In this document: positions 8,308 to 17,375 of the stretch, piece after piece
Layout of the letters: every line of letters starts with the position of its first letter
How positions within the stretch are numbered: position 1 is the first letter of the stretch
Origin: Caulobacter segnis
Lineage (GTDB): Bacteria > Pseudomonadota > Alphaproteobacteria > Caulobacterales > Caulobacteraceae
Reading direction: 5' to 3'
Assembly (NCBI RefSeq): GCF_029543125.1
Contig: NZ_JARQWW010000001.1
Location: 310,001-374,000, forward strand
DNA: 64,000 bases
The notes under the pieces: model-generated
Told to the model about the DNA's origin: nothing
The model's database searches: none
What the model saw: only the letters and a program-made list of their open reading frames with translations
Made by a program: the position numbers and the translations under genes

Positions 8308-9663
8308 ATGCAGCCGCCCACCCCCAAGCCGCTCTGGCGGATGTTCCTGACGTTCCTTTGGCCGATGATGCTCAGCAACGTGCTGCAGGCGCTGTCCGGC
8401 ACGCTGAACAACATCTTCCTGGGGCACATGATTGGTGTGAAGGCCCTGGCCTCCGCGTCCGTGGTCTTTCCGGTGGTCTTCTTCTGCATCGCCACGGTGA
8501 TGGGCCTGGCCAGCGGCGCCACCGTGCTGATCGGTCAGGCGTTCGGCGCGCGTGACGAAGAACGCCTGAAGTCCGTGGCCGCCGTCGCGGTCGGGGCCAC
8601 GGCGATCACCGGCGTGGCCATGGCCCTCGGGGGCCTCATCCTGGCGCCGGCGATGATGCGCGTGCTCGGCGCGCCGACCGACATCTACGCCGACGCCGTC
8701 GCCTATACGCGGGCCATCGCCTTCGCCATGCCGGCCTTGGTCGTGTTCCTGCTCTACACCGCCATGCTGCGGGGCGTGGGCGACACGCGGACGCCGCTGT
8801 GGGCCCTGGCCGTCTCCACCCTGGTCGGGCTGGTGGTGACTCCGCTGCTGATCAAGGGGTGGCTGGGCCTGCCGCCGCTGGGCCCTGCCAGCGCCGCCTG
8901 GGCCTCGGCCGTGTCCAGCGTGGCGGGCATGTCCTGGCTGGGCTGGACGCTGCATCGGCGCGGCCACGTCCTCGCCCCAAACAAGGCCTTCCTGGCGCAC
9001 ATGCGCATGGACCCGGCGATCCTGAAGCTGGTCCTGATCATCGGCGTCCCCGCCGCCCTGCAGATGGTGGCCATGTCCCTGGCCGAGATCGTCCTGCTGG
9101 GGCTGGTCAACAGCTTCGGCTCGGACGCCACGGCCGCCTATGGCGCGGTGAACCAAGTGATGGCCTATGTGCAGTTCCCGGCCCTCTCCATCGCCATCAC
9201 CGCCTCGATCCTCGGCGCCCAGGCGATCGGGGCCGGGCATGCCGAGCGCCTGCGGCCCATCGTGCGCACGGCGATGATGATGAACCTGATCATCACCGGC
9301 GGCGGCGTGCTGCTCTGCTACATCTTCGCCGAACCTATCGTGCGGGCCTTCATCAGCCGGGGCGAGGTGGTGGAGCTGACCCAGACCCTGCTGCACATCG
9401 TCCTGTGGAGCTGCGTGGTCATGGGCATGGGCTCGATCCTGTCGGCGATCATGCGCGCCAGCGGCGAGGTCTGGGTTCCGACCCTGATCAGCATCGCGAT
9501 CATCTTGGTTGTCGAGGCGCCGACCGGCTGGATTCTGAGTCATCGCTTCGGGGTGACCGGCGTGTGGTGGGCCTGGCCCGCCGCCTTCACGATGATCCTT
9601 CTGGCGCAGACGGCCTATTACAAGCTCGTCTGGAGCAAGAAGACCATCACACGGCTGATCTAG
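8308..9663 (+). CDS. MATE family efflux transporter
   Basis: A 451-residue protein with 12 predicted membrane helices in two homologous halves. The first half begins PMMLSNVLQALSGTLNNIFLGHMIG and contains GLASGATVLIGQAFGARDEE; the second has ALQMVAMSLAEIVLLGLVNSFG. These are typical of MATE Na+/H+-coupled drug exporters of the DinF/NorM group. The substrate is unknown. GGAGA precedes the ATG at 8308. Tandem repeats upstream suggest dedicated repression. Its stop abuts that of the convergent M56 gene. Confidence 0.9.
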   Translation: MQPPTPKPLWRMFLTFLWPMMLSNVLQALSGTLNNIFLGHMIGVKALASASVVFPVVFFCIATVMGLASGATVLIGQAFGARDEERLKSVAAVAVGATAITGVAMALGGLILAPAMMRVLGAPTDIYADAVAYTRAIAFAMPALVVFLLYTAMLRGVGDTRTPLWALAVSTLVGLVVTPLLIKGWLGLPPLGPASAAWASAVSSVAGMSWLGWTLHRRGHVLAPNKAFLAHMRMDPAILKLVLIIGVPAALQMVAMSLAEIVLLGLVNSFGSDATAAYGAVNQVMAYVQFPALSIAITASILGAQAIGAGHAERLRPIVRTAMMMNLIITGGGVLLCYIFAEPIVRAFISRGEVVELTQTLLHIVLWSCVVMGMGSILSAIMRASGEVWVPTLISIAIILVVEAPTGWILSHRFGVTGVWWAWPAAFTMILLAQTAYYKLVWSKKTITRLI

Positions 9664-9664
9664 C

Positions 9665-10552
9665 TCAGGGCGCCAGATTGACGAGCACGAGGATGGGCCG
9701 TTGGTGCGACCACTGAGGCCGGTCGTGCGGCGGGGCCGGCGGCTGAGTGAGCCAGGCCGTGAAGAGGCTGGCCAAGGCTAGGCCAGCGACCAGGGCCGGG
9801 CCGACGGCGGCGGCCTTAGGGCCGGCGACCATCTGGGTGACGCGCACCTCCAGCGGATGCGGCGCGGGCGCCGGCCAGGCGCAGCCCAGCGGCGGCGGGG
9901 CGGGTGAAAGCTGGGTCTTCAAGAGCGCCTCGGCGTAGGCGCGGCGCTGGCGCGGATAGCGGGCCATCACCGCCGCGTCGCAGGCCAGCTCCTGGTCCAG
10001 GCGCATCAGGCGCACGGCCATGAACACCAGGGGATTGAACCAGGACAGGCACTGAAGGACGGCAGCGAGCGCCACGGCGCGGTGATCGCCTCGCGCCAGG
10101 TGCGCCTGCTCATGGGCGCGGACCAGGCGACGCTCCTCGGCGCCGTAGCGCGCCTCGTCAGCGGGCATGATGATCTTGGGAGACAGCAGCCCGACCACCG
10201 CCGGCCCGGCTCGGCCCGCCTTCGCGGCCCTCAGAAACCGCAGTTGCATGACGCCGAACATCGCGGCCACGATCAGCGCTCCCGCCAGCCAGACAACCGT
10301 CAGGCCTGGCGCCAGCCCGGCCCCTTCCAGAAGACCCGGCAGGTCGGCGAGGAAACCACGCTCCCCCTGTGGTGCGGCGGTGAGCGGCGGCAACAGCGCG
10401 CCGAGCATGGCCAGCGGCGGGGTGAGCCAGAGACCGTAAAGCGTCTGCGGCGCCAGCCGGCCGCGCGCCAGCGGCCGGATCGCCAACACCAGCAGAACGG
10501 CGACGGATCCCGCCAGGTTGGCGCGGATCAGGGCGGCCAGCAGCTCAGCCAT
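9665..10552 (-). CDS. M56 family (BlaR1/MecR1-like) membrane metallopeptidase
   Basis: A 295-residue membrane protein with predicted helices near residues 8-25, 45-60, 85-105 and 240-260. It has the zinc protease motif HEQAH (about residue 148) and the downstream ELACDAAV glutamate typical of M56. The C-terminal penicillin-sensing domain of BlaR1 is absent; the protein ends shortly after the last membrane helix. The likely role is signal-dependent cleavage of the BlaI-like repressor encoded just upstream, with which it overlaps by 8 bases. The signal is unknown. A start one codon earlier (10555) is possible. Confidence 0.88.
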   Translation of the reverse strand: MAELLAALIRANLAGSVAVLLVLAIRPLARGRLAPQTLYGLWLTPPLAMLGALLPPLTAAPQGERGFLADLPGLLEGAGLAPGLTVVWLAGALIVAAMFGVMQLRFLRAAKAGRAGPAVVGLLSPKIIMPADEARYGAEERRLVRAHEQAHLARGDHRAVALAAVLQCLSWFNPLVFMAVRLMRLDQELACDAAVMARYPRQRRAYAEALLKTQLSPAPPPLGCAWPAPAPHPLEVRVTQMVAGPKAAAVGPALVAGLALASLFTAWLTQPPAPPHDRPQWSHQRPILVLVNLAP

Positions 10553-10916
10553 CATCCTCCAACTCCGCGATCAGGCGCTTGAGGCGGGCGATCTCGTCCG
10601 GCGACAGGTCCCGGTGCTTGGCGAAGTGCGCCACCAGAGGCGACAGCTCGCCCCCGAAAAGCCGGTCGAGCAGACCCTGGCTCTCGACCGTCAGATAGTC
10701 GGTGCGGCTGACCAGGGGCCGATAGCGCACGCGCCCGTCCGCACGCTCGGACACCAGGGCATTCTTCTTGAGCAGGCGGTTGATCAGCGTCTTCACCGTC
10801 GCCTCGCCCCAATTCTGGGACTCGCCGGTTTCGCGCACGAGCTCTTCAGCGGTCGAGGGACCGTTCGTCCAGAGCGCCTCCATGATGCAGCTCTCGGCCG
10901 CGGAGATCTTGATCAT
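10545..10916 (-). CDS. BlaI/MecI/CopY family transcriptional repressor
   Basis: A 123-residue winged-helix repressor. ISAAESCIMEALWTNGPSTAEELV and WGEATVKTLINRLLKKNALVSERADGRVRYRPLVS are the family DNA-binding region. The C-terminal helices (about 80-123) form the dimer, where BlaR-type proteases cut. It lies upstream of and overlaps the M56 peptidase gene, the classical repressor-protease pair. No beta-lactamase or other obvious target lies next to it, so the regulated gene is elsewhere or the pair controls itself. Confidence 0.93.
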   Translation of the reverse strand: MIKISAAESCIMEALWTNGPSTAEELVRETGESQNWGEATVKTLINRLLKKNALVSERADGRVRYRPLVSRTDYLTVESQGLLDRLFGGELSPLVAHFAKHRDLSPDEIARLKRLIAELEDDG

Positions 10917-10959
10917 GCGAGGAGCTTACGCCCCTGCGCGCCGATGTACAGCCGTAAAC

Positions 10960-11634
10960 CTAAGGCCGCTTCGCCAGCCAGATCATGTGCTTGGCGCCGC
11001 GCCCCGTGCGGCTGGCGCGCACGCGGGCTTCCTCGACCTGAAAGCCGGCGCGCTTCAAGCGGCGGGTGAAGGCGTCGTCGGGCGCCGAGGACCAGACCGC
11101 CAGGACGCCGCCGGGCCGCAGAGCCGCCCGCGCAGCATCGAGACCCGCAGGGCTGTAAAGGCCGTCATTGGCCGCGCGGGTCAGGCCGTCGGGCCCATTG
11201 TCCACGTCCAGGAGGATGGCGTCCCAGGCGCCCTGCCCGCCCCGGATCAGGTCACGGACATCGCCCACATGGATGCTGACGCGCGGATCGTCGAGGCAGC
11301 CGTCGAACACGCCGGCGAGCGGCCCACGCGCCCAGGCGACAACCTCGGGCACAAGCTCGGCTACGGTGATCCTGGCGTCCGCGCCCCAGGCCGCCAGCGC
11401 CGCGCGCAGCGTGAAGCCCATGCCGAGCCCGCCGATCATCACGGTCGGTTTCGCGCGGTCAGCCAGGCGTTCGTGAACGAGGGTGGCGAGCGCCTCCTCC
11501 GACCCGCTGAGGCGACTGTTCATCAGCTCGATGGCGCCGGCCATGATCGAGAATTCATGGCCCCGCTGCATGAGGCGCAGCTCACCGCCCTGGTCAGGGA
11601 CGACGGCGGTGTCGAGGTGCTTCCACGGGATCAT
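10960..11634 (-). CDS. Spermidine synthase-like SAM-dependent methyltransferase
   Basis: A 224-residue Rossmann-fold protein. The nucleotide-binding motif VMIGGLGMGFTLRAAL (about residue 68) and the acidic strand end VAELVPEVVAWA match the spermine/spermidine synthase-like group, followed by ILLDVDNGPDGL and LRPGGVLAVWSSAPD. It lacks the N-terminal beta domain of true spermidine synthases and is shorter than them. The substrate is unknown. Such proteins are often misnamed spermidine synthase. Confidence 0.82.
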   Translation of the reverse strand: MIPWKHLDTAVVPDQGGELRLMQRGHEFSIMAGAIELMNSRLSGSEEALATLVHERLADRAKPTVMIGGLGMGFTLRAALAAWGADARITVAELVPEVVAWARGPLAGVFDGCLDDPRVSIHVGDVRDLIRGGQGAWDAILLDVDNGPDGLTRAANDGLYSPAGLDAARAALRPGGVLAVWSSAPDDAFTRRLKRAGFQVEEARVRASRTGRGAKHMIWLAKRP

Positions 11635-11761
11635 GGGCGACCCATAGCGGAGGCTTCGCGCGAGGCCTAGACGGGGTGCGTTTTTAACAAAATGGGCACT
11701 GGCGAAGACGGTAATCCGCCATATATGCAGTTACAGTTCGCGTAGAAGGAACGCCTCTCTC

Positions 11762-12322
11762 ATGACCCAAGCCCGCACCGTCGCCGTCATCGTCGGCAGC
11801 CTCCGCAAGGCGTCGCTGAGCCGCAAGATCGCCCACACCCTGGCCGCACTCGCGCCCGACAACCTGACCCTCAAGATCGTCGAGATCGGCGACCTGCCCC
11901 ACTACAATCAGGACCTGGAAGAGGAAGGCCCTCTTCCCGCTGCCTGGACTGAATTCCGCCAGCAGATCGCCGCCGCCGACGCGGTGCTGTTCGTGACGCC
12001 GGAGTTCAACCGCTCCGTCCCCGGGGCGCTGAAGAACGCGATCGACGTGGGCTCACGCCCCTATGGCAAGAGCGCCTTCAGCGGCAAGCCGGCCGCCATC
12101 GTCAGCCAGTCGCCGGGCGCCCTGGCGGCCTTCGGCGCCAACCATCACCTGCGTCAGTCCCTTGTGTTCCTGAATATGCCGGTCCTGCAGCAGCCCGAAG
12201 CCTATGTGGGCGGCTCCGCCACCCTGTTCGACGAGAGCGGCGAACTGGTGAAGGACGACACCCGCGCCTTCTTCACCAGCTTCATGGCCGCCTTCGCCGC
12301 CTGGATCGAGAAGACGGCTTAA
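11762..12322 (+). CDS. NADPH-dependent FMN reductase family protein
   Basis: A 186-residue flavodoxin-fold protein. VAVIVGSLRKASLSRKIAHTL binds the FMN phosphate, TPEFNRSVPGALKNAIDVGSRP is the conserved FMN-binding loop of the ChrR/YieF group, and PAAIVSQSPGALAAFGANHHLR follows. Family members reduce FMN, quinones or chromate and may protect against oxidative stress. AGAAGGA lies about 10 bases before the ATG. Its TTAA stop region interlocks with that of the convergent NlpC/P60 gene. Confidence 0.9.
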   Translation: MTQARTVAVIVGSLRKASLSRKIAHTLAALAPDNLTLKIVEIGDLPHYNQDLEEEGPLPAAWTEFRQQIAAADAVLFVTPEFNRSVPGALKNAIDVGSRPYGKSAFSGKPAAIVSQSPGALAAFGANHHLRQSLVFLNMPVLQQPEAYVGGSATLFDESGELVKDDTRAFFTSFMAAFAAWIEKTA

Positions 12323-13152
12323 GGCCTGCGGAACGCCGTCGGCGGGCCATAGATCGCGCCAATGCGTGAAAGCGCATCGGCCAGCGGCTCGATGGTCACG
12401 TCCATGAAGTGGGCGTTGGCGTGGATGATGCGGGTCTCGTCCAGCATCATCACCACGTGGCCCTTCCAGAAGACGAGGTCGCCGCGGCGCAGTTGGTCCT
12501 GGGTGATCGGCTCGCCAAGGCCCGCCGCCTGCATGTCGGTGTCGCGCGGACAGCTGCGGCCGCAGGCGTAGAGCGCCTGCTGCACCAGACCCGAGCAATC
12601 GAGCCCCAGGCTTTCGCGGCCGCCCCACTGATACGGCGCGCCGATGAAGCGCTCGGCCACGGCCGCCGGATCGCTGTCGAACTCGCCCAGCGGCGCAAGG
12701 TGCGCCTCCACGAACCAGCCCGCGTCGGCCGCCCTGGCGAAGCGGCCCTCCCGCGCCTCAATGGTCACGAGAGCGTTGAGAGAGAACAGCCCCAGAGGCT
12801 TGCTCTTGATGTCTGGCTTGCTGAACGCATAGGTTCGGATGGCTGAGACGCGATGGGTCGCCGGCTCTCCGACCGGCCCCAGCGCCGCGCTCTCCACGAA
12901 CCCTACATAGCCGTCGCGCGCCGCCTGGCCCCAGCAGAAGCCGCCGGCCTCCTCCAGCACATCGAAGGCCTCGCCGAACAGAAGCTGGTCCCACTGCTCG
13001 GCGTCGTTGGCCGGCGCCTTGCGCAGGGCGGCGGAGGCCTTGGTCACCACCATGCGGCGCGGCTCGGCGAACAGGTCGGCGCGCACCAGGCCTTCCAGGC
13101 CGATGGCGGCGAGGTCGGAGCGGGCCAGGGTCAGGCGCGGATCGAAGGTCAT
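12319..13152 (-). CDS. NlpC/P60 family cell-wall hydrolase
   Basis: A 277-residue protein. An N-terminal SH3-like region (about residues 30-140) leads to an NlpC/P60 domain. The catalytic cysteine lies in GLDCSGLVQQALYACG (about residue 186), with the histidines in FWKGHVVMMLDET and IIHANAHFM. Members are gamma-D-glutamyl-diamino acid endopeptidases acting on peptidoglycan peptides. No signal peptide is evident, so it may recycle muropeptides in the cytoplasm. Its ATG overlaps the stop of the M17 aminopeptidase gene (ATGA at 13149-13152), coupling two peptide-degrading enzymes. Confidence 0.9.
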   Translation of the reverse strand: MTFDPRLTLARSDLAAIGLEGLVRADLFAEPRRMVVTKASAALRKAPANDAEQWDQLLFGEAFDVLEEAGGFCWGQAARDGYVGFVESAALGPVGEPATHRVSAIRTYAFSKPDIKSKPLGLFSLNALVTIEAREGRFARAADAGWFVEAHLAPLGEFDSDPAAVAERFIGAPYQWGGRESLGLDCSGLVQQALYACGRSCPRDTDMQAAGLGEPITQDQLRRGDLVFWKGHVVMMLDETRIIHANAHFMDVTIEPLADALSRIGAIYGPPTAFRRP

Positions 13153-14531
13153 GCGTAACGCCCCTTGAGAACGGCGTAGAGGGCGCGGACCGCCTGGGCG
13201 GCGGCGCCCGACGGATGGCCCGGCCGCGCCTTCGGATTCCAGGCGAAGATGTCGAAGTGGACCCAGCTTCCCTCCGCCGGGGCGAAGCGCTGCAGGAACA
13301 GGGCCGCGGTCACCGAGCCCGCCTGAGCCCAGGCGTCGGGGTCGTTCTTCAGGTCGGCGATGTCGCCGTCCAGGGCGTCCTCGTAGCCGGCCCACAGAGG
13401 CATGCGCCACAGCGGATCATCCACGGCCCTGGCGGCGGCGGCGAGGTCACCCGCCAGATCATCATCGGCCGTGTAGAACGGGATCACCTGCGGCCCCAGG
13501 GCCACGCGCGCGGCGCCGGTCAGGGTGGCCATGTCGATGGTCAGAACGGGCGACAGCTCCTCCGCCCGGGTCAGGGCGTCGGCCAGGATCAGGCGTCCTT
13601 CCGCGTCGGTGTTGCCGACCTCCACCGTCAGGCCCTTGCGGGTCTGCAGCACGTCGCCGGGGCGCATGGCGTCGCCGCTGATGGCGTTCTCCACCACCGG
13701 CAGCAGGACGTGCAGCCGCACCTTCAGGCCCGCCGCCATGACCATGCGGCCCAGCGCCAGGGCGTGGGCGGCGCCGCCCATGTCCTTCTTCATCAGGCGC
13801 ATGCCGCCAGACGGCTTGATGTCGAGGCCGCCAGTGTCGAACACCACGCCCTTGCCGACGATGGCGACCACGGGATGCTTTGGATCGCCCCAGGCCAGCT
13901 CGATCATGCGGGGGGCGCGGTCGGGATGGGCCGCGCGGCCGACCGCATGGACCGCCGGATAGTTCTGGGCCAGCAGGTCGTCGCCGACCACCACGGTGAA
14001 CTGCGCGCCGTGCTTCTCGGCGATCTCGCGGGCGATGGTCTCGATCTGCAGCGGGCCCATGTCGTTGGCCGGCGTGTTGACCATGTCGCGGGCCAGGGCG
14101 CAGGCGTGCGCCACGGCATGTAGCTCATCCAGATCAACGCCCTCCGTCACCAGCCGGGGGCCGGCTTCGCGCGCTTTGCGATAACGGTCGAAGCGGTAGG
14201 TCCCCAAGGCGAAGGCCAGGGCCGCCTGCGGATGATCCAGGTCCGTCGGCGCCGTCTCCACACGATAGTCGCCGGCAGGCAGAGCGGCGCCGAGAGCGCG
14301 GAAGCTCGATGCGCCGCCAGTCTCGCCGAGACCCAGCAGGGCGATGGCCAGGGCGCCGTCCTGCCCCGGCACGGTCAGGACCTGTCCGGCCTTGGCCTTG
14401 AACTCCTTCAGGGCGGCGTAGCCTGCCACGAAGGGCGGCGCGCCTTTCAGGAAGCTCTCAAGCTGCGCGGGGCGCAGGGCGTGGACCGGGAGGACGGTCC
14501 CTTCGGCGGCGGCGATCAGGCTTTCAGACAT
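13149..14531 (-). CDS. M17 leucyl aminopeptidase family protein
   Basis: A cytosolic di-zinc or manganese aminopeptidase of about 460 residues. The signature NTDAEGRLILADAL (about residues 312-325) is intact, as are VGKGVVFDTGGLDIKP and MKKDMGGAAHALA, which supply metal ligands and the catalytic lysine. The N-terminal domain is divergent and shorter than in PepA. The ATG at 14531 is preferred; an in-frame GTG three codons upstream is an alternative. It is coupled to the NlpC/P60 gene downstream, which suggests joint turnover of peptides, perhaps from cell wall. Confidence 0.93.
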   Translation of the reverse strand: MSESLIAAAEGTVLPVHALRPAQLESFLKGAPPFVAGYAALKEFKAKAGQVLTVPGQDGALAIALLGLGETGGASSFRALGAALPAGDYRVETAPTDLDHPQAALAFALGTYRFDRYRKAREAGPRLVTEGVDLDELHAVAHACALARDMVNTPANDMGPLQIETIAREIAEKHGAQFTVVVGDDLLAQNYPAVHAVGRAAHPDRAPRMIELAWGDPKHPVVAIVGKGVVFDTGGLDIKPSGGMRLMKKDMGGAAHALALGRMVMAAGLKVRLHVLLPVVENAISGDAMRPGDVLQTRKGLTVEVGNTDAEGRLILADALTRAEELSPVLTIDMATLTGAARVALGPQVIPFYTADDDLAGDLAAAARAVDDPLWRMPLWAGYEDALDGDIADLKNDPDAWAQAGSVTAALFLQRFAPAEGSWVHFDIFAWNPKARPGHPSGAAAQAVRALYAVLKGRYA

Positions 14532-14852
14532 GCGGCTCACACCACGGATTTATGCTTAACGCGTCGTTGAAGCCGGGCGCGCGAGGAACGAACAAGATGT
14601 GTCGCGGGAACTTCCGCCGCAACCATCCGCGACCGGACGTGAAATCGCCATGGTGCTGTTATTTCAACGGCGACGCTGAACGAAGCTTCACCGCAGGAAT
14701 TGTGTCCGTCAGCGGCCAGGGGATCATCAGGTTGAAACAACCCTGAAATCCCGTTGCAACGTCAGCCCCGCATCAGGAAGCCGATCAGGCTCGCCTGGCT
14801 TTCTCCCCGCGCTCCCGGGCGCACGCACCAACGCTCCAAGGAGCATCGAAAC
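14532..14852. other. Divergent intergenic region, no gene seen
   Basis: This 321-bp stretch lies between the leftward M17 aminopeptidase and the rightward TonB-dependent receptor. I see no convincing open frame on either strand with a plausible codon pattern. The right end carries the receptor's ribosome site (CCAAGGAG at about 14836-14843). It presumably holds both promoters, but no clear -35/-10 pair or operator could be assigned. Confidence 0.5.
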
Positions 14853-17375
14853 TTGTCTCGTACTCGTCAGCGCCTCGTCACCGGCGCTTCCGTCCTGACC
14901 CTGCTCAGCCTCACCAGCCCCGCCTGGGCGCAGACGGCTGAACCCGCCCCACCCGCGCAATCGGCGGCCGCGGCGCAGGCCGCCCCTGACGAGTACGCCG
15001 ACGAGACCGAAGTCGAAGCCCTGGTGGTCACCTCCAGCCGCAAGGAGCCCGGCGCGGTGGTCGGCGACATCCCGCCCGAGCTGCAGCTCACCCCGCGCGA
15101 CATCCGCGCCTATGGGGTCAGCAACGTCTCCGAGCTGATCACCGCCCTGTCGCCCCAGACCACCAGCGGGCGCGGCAGCGGCCGGCCGATCATCCTGGTC
15201 AACGGCCAGCGCATCGCCAGCTTCCAGGAAATCCGCGATTTCCCCACCGAAGCCATCATGCGGGTCGATATCCTGCCGGAAGAGGTGTCGCTGAAGTACG
15301 GCTATCGGGCCGACCAGCGGGTCATCAACATGGTTCTGCGCAACCGCTTCCGTGCGCTCACCGTCGAGGGCGCGGTGAAGACCCCGACCCAGGGCGAAGG
15401 CGAGGTGTTTGAAGCCAAGGCCAACCGCCTGCAGATCCAGCGCGAGCGGCGTCTGATGGTGGACGCCAAGGTGTCCAAGACCAACGACATCCTCGAAAGC
15501 GACCGCGACATCGCCAACACCGAAGGCGACGCGAACTACCGCACCCTGCAGCCCGATTCCGAGAGCGTGACCCTGACCGCCGTGCTGGCGCGCCCGCTGA
15601 AGGAGGGCCTGTCCGCCAGCCTGAACGGCTCGCTCGACGCCAGCCGCAATGTCAGCCTGCTGGGCCTGGCGGACGGCGGCAACCTGAACCCGGTCGATCC
15701 TTTCGCCTTGGCCGATCCCCGCGCTCTTCGCAGGACGGCGGACGGCTTCGCAGCCCATGCCGGCGGCTCGCTCACCGGAGCCTACAAGGGCTGGATGTGG
15801 TCGCTGACCGGCAACGCCGACCACAACGACAATCTCAACAAGACCGACCGCGAAGTGGCCGGCGTCAGCTATCGCGACAAGTCCCGCTCGGTGACCCTGT
15901 CGGCCGACGCGGAGCTGACGGCCAACGGCGTCTTGATGGACCTGGACGCCGGGGCGGTGTCGACCACCCTGAAGGCCGGGCTCGCCACCTCGAACGTCGA
16001 GACGCGCGCGCTGCGCGCCGGCGTGCTGTCCACCGGCGACCTCGGTCGCGACACGGGCAGCTTCCAGGCCAATATCGATGTGCCCCTGGCCAGCCGGAAC
16101 AAGGAGGTCCGCGCGGCCCTCGGCGACCTGTCGGCCAACTTCAACTTCGCCGCCGACGAGTTGTCAGACTTCGGCACCCTGACCGCCATCGGCTACGGCC
16201 TGAACTGGTCGCCCATCAAGCCCCTGCGGGTGATTGCCTCGGTCACCGACGAAGAGAACGCACCGTCGATTGAACAGTTGGGCGCGCCCGTCCTGGTCAC
16301 CCCCGGCGCGCGGGTCTTCGACTTCGTGCGGGGCGAGACGGTGGAAGTCACGCGGATCGAGGGCGGCGCCCCCGGTCTCGACGCCGCCAACCGCAACATC
16401 ATCAAGCTCGGCCTCACCCTGAAGCCTTTCACCGAGACCGATCTGACGATCAACGCCAACTGGGTGCGGACCGAGACCAAGGACCTGGTGGCGTCCTTCC
16501 CGTCAGCCAGCAACCAGATCGAGGCCGCCTTCCCCGAGCGCTTCATCCGTGACGCCGAAGGCCGGCTGCTGCAGATCGACAGCCGCCCGATCAACTTCGA
16601 CCGGCGCGAGACCGAGGAGCTCCGCTGGGGCTTCACCTGGCGCAAGGCCCTGACCAACAACAACGCCGCCAACGCAGCGGGCGGAGCCAATCGCGGCCAG
16701 GGCGCCGGACAGCGCCAGGGCGGCGACCAACCACCGCAGCCCCCGCAGGATGGACCGCGTCCCGAAGGCGGCGGACCTCGCTTTGGTCCAGGCGGCGGCT
16801 TCGGCGGCCCTGGCGGCTTCGGCCCGCGCGGCGGCGGCGGCAACCTGCAGCTCGGCGTGTTCCACACCCTGCGCCTGCAGGACGAGATCTTCATCCGCCC
16901 CGGCGCCCCGACGCTCGATCTGCTGGATGGGGACGCCCTGGGCAACAGCGGCGGCCAGCCGCGTCACCAGATCGACCTGCAGGCCAACGCCTCGCGCAAT
17001 GGCCTGGGCGTGGCGATGAACGCCCGCTGGCAGAGCGGCACGACGGTGGAGGGTTCGCGCCTCGGCGACCTGGAGTTCGAGGACCTGACGACGTTCAACG
17101 TGCGCGTCTTCGCGGACCTCGGGGCCCAGCCGTGGGCGCGTCAGAACCCCTGGCTGCGCGGCGCGCGCGTGTCGCTGTCGGTGGACAACGTCTTCGACGC
17201 CCGCCAGCAGGTGCAGACCGCCAGCGGCGAGACGCCGATCAACTTCCAGCCGGACTATCAGGATCCCCTGGGCCGTCAGGTGCGCATCAGCTTCCGCAAG
17301 CTGTTCTTCACCCCGCCGCCGCCGGCTCCGCGCCTGCCGGGCGCCACGGGCCAGCAGCGTATGCCGAGGCCCTAG
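14853..17375 (+). CDS. TonB-dependent outer-membrane receptor with Gly/Pro-rich insertion
   Basis: An 840-residue receptor. The start is taken as TTG at 14853 because GGAG lies 9 bases upstream and it yields a proper signal peptide (RLVTGASVLTLLSLTSPAWA, then Q). A TonB-box-like EVEALVVTSSRKEPG follows, then a plug domain (IRAYGVSNVSELITALSPQT, GRPIILVNGQR). The remainder is beta-barrel. Residues about 603-666 are a low-complexity Gly/Pro/Gln/Arg insertion, probably a surface loop. The end, VRISFRKLFF plus about 20 residues, is unusual because barrels normally finish on an aromatic residue. The ligand is unknown. Confidence 0.85.
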   Translation: MSRTRQRLVTGASVLTLLSLTSPAWAQTAEPAPPAQSAAAAQAAPDEYADETEVEALVVTSSRKEPGAVVGDIPPELQLTPRDIRAYGVSNVSELITALSPQTTSGRGSGRPIILVNGQRIASFQEIRDFPTEAIMRVDILPEEVSLKYGYRADQRVINMVLRNRFRALTVEGAVKTPTQGEGEVFEAKANRLQIQRERRLMVDAKVSKTNDILESDRDIANTEGDANYRTLQPDSESVTLTAVLARPLKEGLSASLNGSLDASRNVSLLGLADGGNLNPVDPFALADPRALRRTADGFAAHAGGSLTGAYKGWMWSLTGNADHNDNLNKTDREVAGVSYRDKSRSVTLSADAELTANGVLMDLDAGAVSTTLKAGLATSNVETRALRAGVLSTGDLGRDTGSFQANIDVPLASRNKEVRAALGDLSANFNFAADELSDFGTLTAIGYGLNWSPIKPLRVIASVTDEENAPSIEQLGAPVLVTPGARVFDFVRGETVEVTRIEGGAPGLDAANRNIIKLGLTLKPFTETDLTINANWVRTETKDLVASFPSASNQIEAAFPERFIRDAEGRLLQIDSRPINFDRRETEELRWGFTWRKALTNNNAANAAGGANRGQGAGQRQGGDQPPQPPQDGPRPEGGGPRFGPGGGFGGPGGFGPRGGGGNLQLGVFHTLRLQDEIFIRPGAPTLDLLDGDALGNSGGQPRHQIDLQANASRNGLGVAMNARWQSGTTVEGSRLGDLEFEDLTTFNVRVFADLGAQPWARQNPWLRGARVSLSVDNVFDARQQVQTASGETPINFQPDYQDPLGRQVRISFRKLFFTPPPPAPRLPGATGQQRMPRP

